DNA from: Plazaster borealis
Lineage: Eukaryota > Echinodermata > Asteroidea > Forcipulatida > Labidiasteridae
DNA: 64,000 bases
Reading direction: 5' to 3'
NCBI GenBank assembly: GCA_021014325.1
Contig: CM037466.1
Location: 14,224,765 to 14,288,764 of the forward strand
Within the stretch, counting starts at the first letter, position 1; each line of letters starts with the position of its first letter. A program made the position numbers and the translations under genes. This document shows, piece after piece, positions 45,086 through 56,114 of the stretch. The notes under the pieces are model-generated. The model was not told the DNA's origin. It saw only the letters and a list, made by a program, of their open reading frames with translations, and searched no databases.

Positions 45086-45872
45086 GGCTCTTCAGGATCG
45101 AGACACTTTAGTAGTTTTTACCTCCACGACAGAATATCTTTATAAAAAATAACAAATGGCATAACAAGAGCGCCAAAAGGGTCCCTTAGTGAAAATGGTG
45201 CACCCCCTTGTGGGTTCCCTAAAATGTTACCCTAGTTTCTGCGCTGGTTTATTCTACTGTTGAAGTATCAATATTTTAAACACCTTTTAAAGCTGTACAT
45301 GGCCTCTGCCCCCACTCGTTATACTCTTTGTATGACTGTGAAAATGTTGGAAACTTTTGACAGCTTGTAAGTTTTCCCCAAGAATAAAGAAAACTACTAC
45401 TACTACTGAACTACTACACTACTGACCTCCCTCTCTCTCTCCCCAGCAAATGTCTTCTCCAGGCTGTAGTGATTATCTTGGGATACAAATCATTTTCTCG
45501 TTAAACTAAACGGTTTTTATTATTAGAAAAAGATCTCTATCATTGCTCTGTGCACGCTTCGGCAACGTAAACTTCAGACACGAATTGCCCGACAGCTTCA
45601 GGGGGAAAATATTTCGTGGTCTGATGATTTCTGGTTCGTGATTGGGTTAATCATGCCAGGCATTTTGTGTGCGGTCAGTCAACTGGAAATACCTCTATAG
45701 GTTTTTTTTTTGACCGATATGAAGTCACCTGTTAGCCAGACCAAATAAATTAAGGATGAATGGAATTTCAAACTTGTTTGTTCACCATTTGGAAGAAGTT
45801 TCCTGATGTGAAACAAGTTTGTATAAAAGCATGCAGGTCTTGTGCTTAAGCTTTTTGTAAAGTAGCCGACCA
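45086..45872. other. Gene-free sequence, possible retroelement tail
   Basis: 45320-45422 ends in AAAGAAAACTACTACTACTA, a (CTA)n tail like that of a retroelement. A pyrimidine tract and CAG at about 45446 look like an acceptor, but the phase-2 frame after it does not carry the expected LIM ligands. Confidence 0.4.
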
Positions 45873-46073
45873 GGGCCCAATTTCATAAAGCCTGTAAGCA
45901 CAAAAAACTTGCTAAGCACAGACAAATTTCGCTAAGCAGAAACAGGTTTACCAGCCAGCCTTCCATTAAACTACATTAATGCCACCGGTGCCGCACTCTT
46001 TTTTCTTTTGCTTAGCAAAGAAATTTGCTAAATAGCATTTTCTGCTAAATAGCTTTATGAAATTGGTCCCAGG
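45873..46073. mobile_element. GGGCCC-type hairpin MITE
   Basis: CAGGGCCCAATTTCATAAAG at the left pairs with CTTTATGAAATTGGTCCCAG at the right. Confidence 0.84.
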
Positions 46074-47971
46074 CTAGTGTGCATTTTACTTGCCCCAGGA
46101 AGTTTAACTAGCCCAGATTTTAAACATGTATTGTCATAAATGTATCTCTCTGATTGGTAGCGATCACAACCAGTTTAATGGTCAAAAAAAGTTACATTCA
46201 CACACTCGAATAAATCAACACATTTTTAATTTTTATTTTTCACATGTGATTAGGAAGAAATATGAGTTTTATAAACAAGTAGGTTGCAGAGTTTTTAGTA
46301 GCCCAGGGGCAAGTTTAGAAGTGGTGTTTACTTGCCTGTAGTTTGGACTAGAAAATGTATGCTGGGCTTGTGTTGGAATGAATCCCATCTAGCCAATAAA
46401 ACTTGTATCAAAGAATTACATGCCCACATTCCTGGCCTAAAATTACACAGAGGCCATGGAGGCCATGGCCTCTGTTGCCCCTGGTCTTGGCCTCGGTGCC
46501 CCTTCAAAAGTTTCCCATAGACTTTAAGATTGTTTTCCAATGGAAATGCCCTTTACAAAATGAAATGGCCTTGCCCTCTCCTAGATGAAATTACATGCCC
46601 ACATTCTGAAAAATCCTACAAGAGATTAAATATATTTCCATTGCTTTCAGAAATTACCTGCAAGAAGTTATGATATTTGTTATTTTGGTTTTCTTTTCTC
46701 AATGATTTGCTTCATGTTTCTTGAGGCACTTTAGTAAGTTTTAGGGGGATAGATATTACGTTGCCTTGAATCTAATAATTCTTTAAAAAGTATGATGTCT
46801 TCAAGACTAAGAAGATTGGTCCGTGAGGGAAAGAAAGTAGACAAGACTTGGTTTATGACAAAAATGTGTGCCGAATAAATCTTTACCATTAACCTTGCAT
46901 AGCGCCCTCTCTTGATCTTATCAGATTGTAAAGTATTTCTCGGTCTGCTATCAGGTTGGACAAGAAGTTTGGTCTGATTTGTGTGTGCGGTATGCTGTGT
47001 ACACAAATTTCAGTCTTTCTGTCCAGATGTTGTTTCTTGGTTGTTTTGTTGGGGGTGTTTGTTTGTTTGTTTTGCATTATGCATTGAGTGACGGTGGAGG
47101 GGAGATTGTGGGAGAGGATTTGTAGTTTGTAAAATGTGCCAGATTACTTTGAAACATGAGTTTAAGATTTTTTTTCTGACTGATGCAGACAACAATACAG
47201 TTTGCAAGTGGCTCCAACTTGAACTTGAACGGTATGAAGTCAGAGGAAATCTTGGGTAATTGACTTGAGGGTTGGTGACCACAAGTCCCCGGCAATAGAA
47301 GCTTTGGCGACACACCAGTGTCTTCCAAGAGGGTGTGCCTGTCTTCTCGAGGCGGTCATTGTATAATGTATGTTTGTGGTCGCAAATATTCTGACGTGAG
47401 GACGTTATCAGTAAGCCATTGTCTAGGTCAGACAAGTTCAAAGAGTGGTCATTAACTCAAATGATTCCACCATCGGTCCAGCGTCTATTCTATCAAATCG
47501 AATTACTCAACTGCCTCCAGTATTAAAAGACAACGACTTCCCACGGGGGAACAACCAATTATTGATGGCTTTTACAGCGATAACCTTGAGTTGTGTTCCT
47601 TTTCAGAATTCAACTTTTAGCAGTTTATATCGTGTGGTACTTTGTTTGCGGTGAGGTTTCATTTCAGTTTAGTTGATTTAATTGGAGCATGAATGTATTG
47701 GGTATGATGTCAGTAGTGAAACAATTTTGGTGCTGTTCCTGTGGTGCATTTTCCATGCGACTATATTTACTGACAATATCAATGCCTGATTTGAGCGTTT
47801 CAATCAAGTGTTTTATGGTAAAAGACCATGTAAAACAGTAGTTAATTGTCCCAAAAGGTGTGAAGTGTAAGAATAATGACTAGTTGTTGACAACTGCCCT
47901 TGCAACCTGTTATGACCTTTAGGAAAAAGGTTAAAGACCTGACTAGCAGACAAAGTTTGGCTAAGATTCAA
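46074..47971. other. Gene-free sequence with a palindromic GGCCATGG block
   Basis: 46450-46515 has GGCCATGGAGGCCATGGCC, then TTGCCCCTGGTCTTGGCC, resembling a unit of the 40266 minisatellite. ORFs at 46731-47654 lack domains. Confidence 0.45.
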
Positions 47972-48400
47972 GCCCTACTTCTGTCTGACCATTCTGTTTT
48001 GAATGACGGAAAACTTGGCCAGCCTGCAATATGATATTATGTGATGAATGCGTCTACACAGTACACAGTCAACCCTCCTACTGTCTGACCATTCAGTATC
48101 ATCCACTGTGGTTTTTGAATCGTAGAAACTATGCCAGCCTTGCAATATGATATCATGTGATGAATGCATCTACACAATACACAGTCAACCTTCCTACTGT
48201 CTGACCATTCAGTATCATCCACTGTGGTTTTTGAATTGTGGAAACTAATGCCAGCCTTGCAATATGATATCATGTGGTGAATGCTACACAAAACATAGTC
48301 AACCTGTCTCACCATTCAATATCATCTACTGTAATATTGAATAACAGATGTCATTAAACCTGCAATTTGATACCATTTTGTTGATGCATCTGCATGTCAT
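47972..48400. repeat. 115-117 bp tandem repeat, about 3.5 copies
   Basis: Units start GCCAGCC(T)TGCAATATGAT at 48018, 48133 and 48250, with a partial unit before and a decayed one after. They share TACACAGTCAACC, CTGTCTGACCATTC and ATCATCCACTGTGG. ORFs in it are repeat translations. Confidence 0.9.
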
Positions 48401-48485
48401 TATAAACAGGTACATTAGTTTTCAATTGGATAGTCTCACCTCTCTTGAAATGTTACCACGGAATAACATATTTATAAAGTTGTCT

Positions 48486-48615
48486 GGGTTGAACAAAGAC
48501 AAATTGACTAGAGTGGGACCTGCGATATCCGGATTAACTTGCCCACGTTCTACCAACTGAGCTATCTAAACCGAAGCTTGGCGGTCTCCCTATTTTGTCA
48601 ACATCTTTGTTCAGG
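48486..48615 (-). repeat. tRNA-like core in an element with GAACAAAGA ends
   Basis: The tRNA-like part (minus, 48572-48506) reads GGTTTAGATAGCTCAGTTGG through TCCGGATATCGCAGG. It is bounded by TTGAACAAAGAC at the left and TCTTTGTTCA at the right. The same leader GGGAGACC(A/G)CCAA and trailer occur near 3566, and the leader near 53740. Confidence 0.65.
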
Positions 48616-49293
48616 GGTGCCAGTCAGAAGCCATTCAACCTGTAACTGCCGTATAGCTAGGGATCACACCCAAGTCTATGATACAAGGTGGGAAGCAGCA
48701 GCAGAGGGGTCACATTAAGGGGATGCAACTTTTTATTTCAAATATCGAGTAAAACCACAAGGGCTAATTACTTGATAAATATTCGTTTTGTACACTATTT
48801 GTAATCTTTTAAATGTGAAGAAATATGTGGTACCTGTACAACTTTTCCAAATTGGTTTGGATTTCAACAGACCTTCAAGTGATAATGTGAGGGATTTGAG
48901 CCCTCTGTTGACGGTGTCTTTTTAGTGTTATTACCTGTACGCTCAAATGGCGATCTGCCGCAGGGAAGAGTGCGAGCAAAATCAATAGTATTTGATTGGC
49001 CCAGCAGAGTCGTGTGTGGCACTGCCGCTGCATCTGCTGTGATTAAACACTAGAGGTTTGCTGAGGTTTCTTTCCTGTAGAGAAATGTACTCTAATGATA
49101 GGCTGTGAATCTGGAAACCTTTCTTGTAATGGCATTTTGTAATGCGGTTCTGTTAAGGGTGTCTTGCCCGTCGTGTTCATGTTAAAGGAGTAGCCTGGCC
49201 CAAAAGTATGCAACACATTGTGTTTTCTTCATCGTTTCCTATTCATCCTGGTATTGACGCTAATTGCCCTGTTGAATGTGTAATGAAGTAAAA
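48616..49293. other. Gene-free sequence with a SINE S2 remnant
   Basis: 49228-49272 (TTTCCTATTCATCCTGGTAT) is the 3' part of family S2. Otherwise nothing recognised. Confidence 0.45.
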
Positions 49294-49527
49294 TTAAAGG
49301 GTCTGTATACGTTTGGTATTGACTCTGAAAATGAATGGCAATTGAAACTTACTTGGTAAGAAGTGCAGCAGCTTTGGATAGTATATTGTATTTTGAATAA
49401 CTTTTCACTGCAGTTATGGAAAAAAGATATCACTTTTTATCACCACAAAATTGAATATGAGAAGCATTACTGCAGTAACTTTTCTCAGATTGTGTATTCC
49501 AATTGCAGATTATTCTTCCTTCAAAGT
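49294..49527. mobile_element. TTAA-type MITE, right half missing
   Basis: It opens TTAAAGGGTCTGTATACG. The family body runs to CAGATTATTCTTCCTTC and then stops. Confidence 0.82.
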
Positions 49528-50907
49528 CGTATGACACATTTTGTGATAGAATACATTACATTTACAGAAAATCAATGGAATGCCTTTTTTTCACAAGACA
49601 CGTACTTGCTTTTTACCCAGTGAGAAAACTAATTCTACAATAATTTTGTTTCTTTCTGTAAAATCTCCCAAGTTTTGTTAAATGGATGGGCCAATTCTAA
49701 GTTCACTTGTTTGTCAATTCCTCAAACACAGCTACTTAATTTAGACACAGTAATTAATTCATTCATTAATTACACTAATTAATGAGATTTTAATTAAACT
49801 GTACGTCATTTGGTAACAAGAAAAACACAACAGTATTTCCCACCTGAAGTTATTGTTTTGTTTCTTCATCACAATAAACAGTAATTTTATTCTTCTGTAT
49901 GCTTCTCTGACGTAGTTGTGGTTAGGTCTACGTGGGTAGAACTCCACCTCTGATGTATGTTTGATGCATACTTAAAAACAAATGAGCTTTTCATTAGACT
50001 GCGCAGCCACTCTGTGCAATTGCCGGTTTTTCTCACTGACGTCAAGCCGATAAGGAATAAAGTTCCATCCCCAAACTAGGTCATTAACATGGCTGGTCAT
50101 TCTCCTGTTCGTTCCTTTACTTTTGACGTGCACTGTGAGACTGTGCCAAGGTGGCTTCATAAAACTGATACGAATTAAGCCTCGCAGCAAAACAGAAAAA
50201 GACCTTCTTATCGTCGACCTGATTTCCTGCGAGCTGTGCTTTCCCTCCTGCCGTCGTGACGGGGTTGCAACTTTGCCCCGACCGTATATTACTTTTGCTG
50301 TCGCACGCCGTCTACACGTATGTGACTGGCATAATCAAGTATGAACCTATCCAAAGAAAAAAACCGAAACAGAATAATGGCAAAAGATTCAGAGAGACAA
50401 TTACAGAAAGATCAATCGAGGCTATTAATGCCAAACGACCGAGGTTTGGAGATATTTTATTTCTATCTCTCTCTCTCTCTGTCTCGGAGGGAACCCACTC
50501 TGAGCGTTTCCTCTCCGTTGGGGTCTTAGTCTCTCAATAAATATCCCCCTGTGGATTTTTTTGATTTGGTTTTTAACTCACCATTGGCAGCCGGGGAAAA
50601 AAACAAGAGAGCAAGAAAAAGACTTGCGGTTATGACCCAGATCCTGTGGCGATGAAAAACAAGTTGGGTGTCCGTTTGACGTTTTTTAATTAGCGCTGTC
50701 TTTTCCCCCCTTTCTGTCTCGCTGATATTTTGCACGAAGAAGGAGGTTAAGGTTTTTGACGATTGACAGAGACACCCGAGGTTCCCGACAAACTGAATCC
50801 CAAGTTTACTGAACGTGTGTGTTCTTAAAAAGGGCATGGGTTATAAAAGCCAGGTTCAGATGGCTGATGATCCAATAATTATAGGGGAATTCCCTTACAG
50901 GTTAACT
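49528..50907. other. Gene-free sequence, repeat-poor
   Basis: A (TC)n run lies at 50465-50483. Short ORFs on both strands at 50123-50840 have no domain and no clear splice sites. Confidence 0.4.
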
Positions 50908-51099
50908 GGGGCCCTATTCAAAACCACGGCTTGGGGTCTGGCTCTGGCTCCGACTTTGGCTCCGGCTTTGGCTCCGGCTTGGGCTCTGTAAGTAGTTTTG
51001 AGAAAGAGGCTCTGTAAGTAGTTTTGAAAAAGTGCGGGTTTACGTATGAGGCCAACGAAACCTCAGCTGAAGCCTAAGTTGAAGCCGTGGTTTTGAACC
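50908..51099. mobile_element. Hairpin MITE with CAAAACCACGGCTT ends
   Basis: GGCCCTATTCAAAACCACGG at the left pairs with CCGTGGTTTTGAACCATG at the right. The inside holds a GGCTCCG(A/G)CT run and a duplicated CTCTGTAAGTAGTTTTGA segment. Confidence 0.8.
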
Positions 51100-51204
51100 A
51101 TGTAGTACATAGTAGAGTTACTATACATAGTAGAGTTAAACCCTGTTCATACTACGTAGACAATTTCCAATAAGTAAAACCCCAGGAAATTCCTTGGGAA
51201 TTTA

Positions 51205-51268
51205 AACTGAGAATGATTTTGTAATTGATGGGAGACTGTACTGGCATCCAGTGTAGATTTTTGAGAAC
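51205..51268 (-). mobile_element. LINE reverse-transcriptase fragment
   Basis: The minus strand reads VLKNLHWMPVQSPINYKIILS, the conserved LHWLPv..RI.YKi motif of CR1/L2/Jockey-type ORF2. It lies directly beside a CCCCAGGAAATTCC repeat. Confidence 0.72.
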
Positions 51269-51904
51269 AGGTGTCAGGGATGATCTGCTGAAGTCAACTG
51301 TTTTACCGCATCATTTATTCAAGCTACAGGGCTTCTTATTGTCCTTATCAACAAGCTTCTCCTTCTTATACTAGTTACTGCTATACACAGAGTCTTATAT
51401 CGCACCTCACGTTTACCCACAGTGTGTAAAAAGATGCCTCTTATCTTAACGATTTACCCCAATTCCCTACCTACGTCTTCATACCCCCGACAGTCCTCGG
51501 AATACCAAATCATATATCCCTGACAATCGACTTCGCGTATGCAGCGACAGGCTGGCATCGGAAGTGCATTAACTCAGACTTAAGCAGGATGATAGATTAG
51601 CTGAAGACATCAATACATCTTCTTCAGTTTCTCCCCCCCCCCCCTTTCTTCTTTCCTTAATGTTGACGGTGCTGGGGTTCCACTGGCTCCAGCTTGCTCA
51701 CCTCACCGGTAGATAGAAGCACTCGTCTTCTGCCTATTGATTCTTCCTTGGCTAGGGTCAGGGTCATTTGCCCTAGTTATTGTAAGAGACAATCACCATA
51801 ATCTCGGATTTAATTTCTCCCCCTGCTTGGAACAACTGATGTGCAGGAATGGAACCCGTGTTTGAGCGATCGTGTGTACTTTTCCAAACCTGTACCGCTA
51901 TTTA
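51269..51904. other. Gene-free sequence
   Basis: A C-run lies at 51631-51643. Nothing else recognised. Confidence 0.4.
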
Positions 51905-52140
51905 ACTCTTTCACGCGCCGACCGGTTGCCAGCGACCGGTTTAAATCCCTTCAGAAAAATAGTTGTAAAATGAAAAGTAAAGATCGCACGACCACACAGT
52001 TTTCAGAATGGGAAAGGGGACACTTGAGGGTGCTATTGTGACCTGTTTTTGTGGGGTCGCCATTTGCAATAAATGAGTAAACAATTAAAGTGTCCATATG
52101 CTCAATTTATCACTAAAATAAATGGTGCGTGAAAGGGTTG
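51905..52140. mobile_element. Short element with AACYCTTTCACGCRCC inverted ends
   Basis: AACTCTTTCACGCGCC at the left and GGTGCGTGAAAGGGTT at the right are inverted. Just inside the left end are two ACCGGT palindromes (near 51917 and 51935). The open frame here is incidental. Confidence 0.72.
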
Positions 52141-52161
52141 AATCAAACTGAGCATCATTCT

Positions 52162-52783
52162 CAGGGCTCAAATTTGGGAGAAAAAATCTACAAGACCGCA
52201 GAACTTGAAGCTCATAAATTTTACTGGACCAGAATTTCTTTCACAAGACCAGAAAAGACATGAAAAGACCCGAATCAAAATGACGATTGATCACATTTGT
52301 CTTATGGGTTTCAAGTAGTCTTTGAAACTCATCGGTTATGAAATTTATTTTTCAGACTCAAATTCAACATTTGAACATCATTCTTTTTTTTAAGTAAAGA
52401 TATAGACCTATTGCAACGTCACTGCCTGAGTTTTTGCCAGCAGAGGTTGGAAAACCATGGAAAGCCATAAATGCAAAACAAAAACAGATGGCCACAGTTT
52501 GTAACAATGTCGCACAAATATTCAAAAAAGTTGTTGAAACAAAGCAACCAATATGGGAGGTATTTCATTCAATTGAAAGTTTGCAGAAAATCTTGAATTT
52601 GGTCACAACATCTGTTAACACGATTGAAAAGTTTTGCTAACATTTGGCCGTCCTTGCCAACCAGCGCGGTTTGTTTATCAACAATAGAAAGGTCTATTGA
52701 ATTGAAAAAAACACAAGACCGCCGGACCTGTCCTTACTGGCCTGACACTTAAATCTGTGGTCCAGTGTAAATTTTGAGCCCTG
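52162..52783. mobile_element. hAT-like non-autonomous element with ATTCT duplication
   Basis: It starts CAGGGCTCAAATTT and ends AAATTTTGAGCCCTG. ATTCT is present on both sides (52157-52161 and 52784-52788). The inside has CACAAGACC repeats in both orientations and a 68-codon open stretch at 52434-52640 with no domain that I recognise. CAGGG termini suggest a hAT-type element. The 5 bp duplication fits the hAT5 subgroup better than the usual 8 bp. Confidence 0.82.
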
Positions 52784-53379
52784 ATTCTCGAGACAACCTC
52801 GCTGATCATTGTTGAGATACTTTTCTTAGAAACCAAAGGTCTGAGGTTAGCAGTTTCCAGGAACCATTGTGTCCATTTCCCCGCACTTTATTCTCACCCA
52901 TGAAAAGCGTCGCCCTTTAACGGCAGAGGAAAAAGAAGAAGAAGAGGAAATTGTGTTGCCATAGCAACCATTCTCCATGACAGGTGATTCTCTCAGCCCA
53001 GCATCTCTTCTTTCCATCCCGTCCGTTTCTTTTCATCCAGCACAATCTATCTAGTTGCCTACTGTATCAGGTTCCGCAGAATACCTCTGAGTTAGCCTTT
53101 TAACCTTATTGATAGCAAATACTTCTTTTCTGTTTGTCCTCCTCATTGACCGACTCTGGCAGACATTTCTATCGAATCAGAAGCTTGACTTTCAGAAAAA
53201 TTTACTTTATATGATCAGATGAATCCAGTTCTGAACAGTCACAAGTATCTGCAGTGACTCTTTCCATCAGAAATGCTCATATCGCTAGGAAATGCAAGAC
53301 AGGACAACAAAATTCTATTTGTTATCTATCGAAATGTCTTTCTTTCTTTTTCTTCTGAACTCTTGTGTTATTATTATTT

Positions 53380-53510
53380 TGTGTTTACCCAAACACCGTT
53401 GTGTGTTAAACACTGTATACTCAGTATTTCCCCGCGTTCTGTGAAGAAAAATCTGCAGGCATATTACTCGGGTGAGATTCGAACCCATGACCTTTGCCAT
53501 TCCTTTCTTT
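53380..53510 (-). repeat. tRNA-derived SINE copy (family S1)
   Basis: The minus-strand B box GGTTCGAATCTCACC is followed by the family body (GAGTATACAGTG, ACACAACGGTGTTTGGG). The tRNA-like head is truncated. Confidence 0.68.
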
Positions 53511-53669
53511 AGGATGGATTGCAAAAACCATAAAGAAAAGAGGGCTTGCCCCTTATAAAACCCTTCGAGGGTCATCCATAATGTTATAAAAGCTCTGTAT
53601 ACCTTAAACTACTTACTTTGACTCTTTGAGCACTCGTTTATAATAGCAGGTTAAAGATTTGCAAACTGC

Positions 53670-53737
53670 AAGATTTGAACTTGTGTCCGTCCACCCGATT
53701 CATGTGCCGGCGCTCTACCAACTGAACTCTCTCTAGT
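53670..53737 (-). pseudogene. tRNA-like sequence, third copy
   Basis: The minus strand reads GACTAGAGAGAGTTCAGTTG, then GGTAGAGCGCCGGCACATG and TTCAAATCTTGC. It is the same family as 3566-3637 and 48506-48572, with the leader GGCCACCAAC beside it. A real tRNA is unlikely. Confidence 0.55.
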
Positions 53738-53784
53738 CCTATGTTGGTGGCCTTCCTATTTTTGTCGATATCTTACTAATTTAC

Positions 53785-54277
53785 CAGGGTTTCCTCTTAA
53801 CTTTTTTAGTGACTTGCCAGCAGGACCAGTTAGCTTGTAATTTCACTAGTCCGTCACCTTTTCAACTAGTCCATATCGTCGCGTGAGAACTATAAGGTCC
53901 TTAACAAACGTGATGGACAAAAGGTCGTTAACAAAACATTTTTTAAAGCCTATAAAACAATATAATAAAATACAACTATCAGAAATTAATGTTTCCTTAT
54001 GAAAATCTGAAAAAAAGATTGTTATAAGGAAACACTAATTTTTGGTTTTTATATTTTATTTACTGTTTTATAACCTTAAAAAAAATGTTTTGTTAACGAC
54101 CTTTTGTCCATCACGTTTGTTAAGGACCTTATAGTTCTCACGCGACGATATTTCATATGAAATAGGGTTGCTTTTCAACATGAACTAGCCAGCTGGACCA
54201 CTTGGAGAGAATTTTGACTGGTCCTCGGGTGTTTTAACTGGCATCTGGCCAGCAGACCACTGTAAGGGAGAACCCTG
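53785..54277. mobile_element. hAT-like CAGGGTT element with TTTAC duplication, interrupted
   Basis: Ends CAGGGTTTCCTCTTAA and TAAGGGAGAACCCTG are inverted. TTTAC flanks both sides (53780-53784 and 54278-54282). The element proper is about 218 bp, because 53877-54151 is a later insertion. A decayed uninterrupted copy is at 18035. Confidence 0.87.
53877..54147. mobile_element. Foldback element nested in the hAT-like element
   Basis: Arms of over 100 bp run CGTCGCGTGAGAACTATAAG inward, and the inverse ends CTTATAGTTCTCACGCGACG. ATAT is duplicated at 53873-53876 and 54148-54151. The copy at 18035 shows the near-empty site (GAAATACGGACT). Confidence 0.9.
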
Positions 54278-54282
54278 TTTAC

Positions 54283-55436
54283 AATTAAGAAATTGTGTAT
54301 TAATTATTAATAATATTAATATCACAGAGACCTATAAATACATTTCAACCCTCTTTTTGTATTTTGTGAGAAACCTGAGCGTCCGTTGGAATTTCCCTTT
54401 TTGTATAAAAAGCACACAAAATTATTTTGGAACAAGATGCGCCTTTCAAAAAAAAATCGACAAGTTTAGACTTCGGCGTTGATCCAAGAGGATCTGTGGT
54501 TGAATGCCGTGCAGATGAGTTTATCTCCATGCTTTGTGCATCCATCTTAACAAATTCATCCTCATCCGGGAGCCATCGAAGAAGCTCCTTCTGTTTGCTC
54601 CTCATGTGTACTGATGGTTGCAGGTGCACTTTTTTATTATGTCCCTGGGGGGTTGTATCGTCTTCGTATTTTTTCCCCCTCCTCTTCGTTTGGTGGACTA
54701 AAAGCGCCCAGCCATCCAATCATCCACTCTTGAAGATGATCATGCTGACACATCCGACTGCACTCCTTTTTCTCTTCTCTCTTTTGAATTATTGACCCTA
54801 CTGGATTGTGGAGAGGAGACGTCCATGACTCGCTAAACTACTCATTCTTAAACAAGCGGAAAAATCCAGCTGATTGTTTTTTGAGAATTCAAGGCTGATT
54901 TTATGTTTCTTACAGATCTTAAGAGTTGCATCTACTCTCTGGTATCCTCTGTGTGTAGATCTTGCAGCATTGTACGCCGATGATACTTGTAAATGTGTAA
55001 AGATGAATGTCTCGCAGAGATATATTCTAGATAATTAATGGCAGGACGAGAACAAAAGTTACTAGGCAAATTCTTGGCTCAAGTTCTTGGTTTTTTGTTT
55101 CCTCAGTGTGATCTGTAAACTCAAACACTTTTTTTGTACACATCCATGTCGCTTTGCAGGTGTTTGACATTTCAGATCTTTCCATTCCAATTTTAAGGGA
55201 TTGCATAATAGCAACCTTGTTTTATTGTACCATCATTGGAAAGTTGTAATATTTTTTTCCCAATGATAGCAAGCTTGGGTATGGAGGGTGAACGTGGACA
55301 AAACTACAGTTTCAGAAATAAAAAAAAGGCCTTTGTGCCCGGGCTTGAATTTTGTTTCTGTGTATAAGCTTGGTTGGCTAAGGTTGCCACTGGTAAGGAA
55401 AGGGTTAGGTAGAACAAGCGTCCATTGTTAACAACA
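54283..55436. other. Gene-free sequence with overlapping ORFs on both strands
   Basis: 54345-54795 is open on both strands (124 codons minus, 122 plus). The minus frame has LLRWLPDEDEFVKMDAQ. No domain or splice boundary decides for a gene. The remainder is unremarkable. Confidence 0.35.
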
Positions 55437-55658
55437 CACTGCAAAAACTGGGGTGTTAAACTTGACACCATGGGTGTTGTCACATATAGATACCGAAGAG
55501 AGAATCAAAGTTAACATAGGGTGTTAAAATAACACCAATTGTGTTGGCAGAAGTTAGTGTTATTTTAACACCCTATGGTGTAAATTGTGATTCTTTTTTC
55601 GGTATCTATGTGTGACAACACCCACTGTGTCAATGTTAATGCCCCAGTTTTTGCAGTG
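55437..55658. mobile_element. Foldback MITE with CACTGCAAAAACTGG ends
   Basis: CACTGCAAAAACTGGGGTG at the left pairs with CCCCAGTTTTTGCAGTG at the right. Inner inverted blocks such as GGGTGTTGTCACA/TGTGTGACAACACCC and GGGTGTTAAAATAACAC extend the pairing over most of the 222 bp. Confidence 0.9.
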
Positions 55659-55870
55659 CACTGTCTTAGACATTCATTATCAAGTACTTTGCACGGATGT
55701 AAACACTTAAAGTATGTTCTCCTTCCTAATCTGTGTTTAACCCTATGATGTCATCCCAGTGCTATGGTAACCGTTTCTATCCATATTTCATTTTTTTTCC
55801 CCATGTTTTTTTGGTGTATTTCCATTGGTTTGAAAAGTACACATGCCTGAGGCCTGCAGCAGCATCACAG

Positions 55871-56114
55871 AGACCCATTATCATTACTTCCCATATCAGA
55901 CTCATCACCAAGCATTCTTGTGGTCACAGAACAACAAGCTCAGCTAGCAAAGCCATTCCCCGCCAATATTGCCCCATATTGTGTGTCGCCAGCAGTGCCC
56001 ATCACCCCCGGAATCGAGAATCAATATCGAGTCAAAAGATCAGGGCATGATGTTTACGTTGAGACGCTGAATGGCCACCCGATGAAGCGACCCAAAATGC
56101 ACTTGAATATCTGA
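55871..56114 (+). CDS. Candidate terminal coding exon, unrecognised
   Basis: From 55871 an open frame of about 80 codons runs to TGA at 56112-56114. The C-terminal part (residues such as NQYRVKRSGHDVYVETLNG, then KRPKMHLNI) looks like real protein: mixed charged residues, no repeat similarity and balanced codon use. Acceptor-like AGs lie at 55870 (phase 2, matching the 43547 donor), 55899 and 55929 (both phase 1). The pyrimidine-rich stretch is some 40-90 bases upstream, which weakens the acceptor. If this is the end of the LIM gene, a further exon with the last two zinc ligands must lie between. Splicing straight from 43547 would leave the LIM domain incomplete. No known domain is visible. 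A chance ORF or an exon of another gene is possible. Confidence 0.4.

Noticed and set aside
45420..45480. Acceptor-like pyrimidine tract as the next LIM exon
   Set aside because: In phase 2 the following codons do not give the expected Cys-x2-Cys/His/Asp at the right distance.
46126..46190. YCHKC peptide (46126 on plus) as the missing LIM ligands
   Set aside because: The frame from the nearest upstream AG hits a stop before the motif.
47010..47441. 143-codon minus-strand frame
   Set aside because: Composition looks random, there is no domain, and it overlaps other frames.
51315..51410. CAG followed by a frame with SYCPY as the LIM's last exon
   Set aside because: There is no fourth ligand at the correct spacing, and the position lies in unremarkable sequence.
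54345..54795. Gene on either strand at the overlapping 122-124 codon frames
   Set aside because: No domain, no splice signals, and both strands are equally open, so there is no reason to choose.
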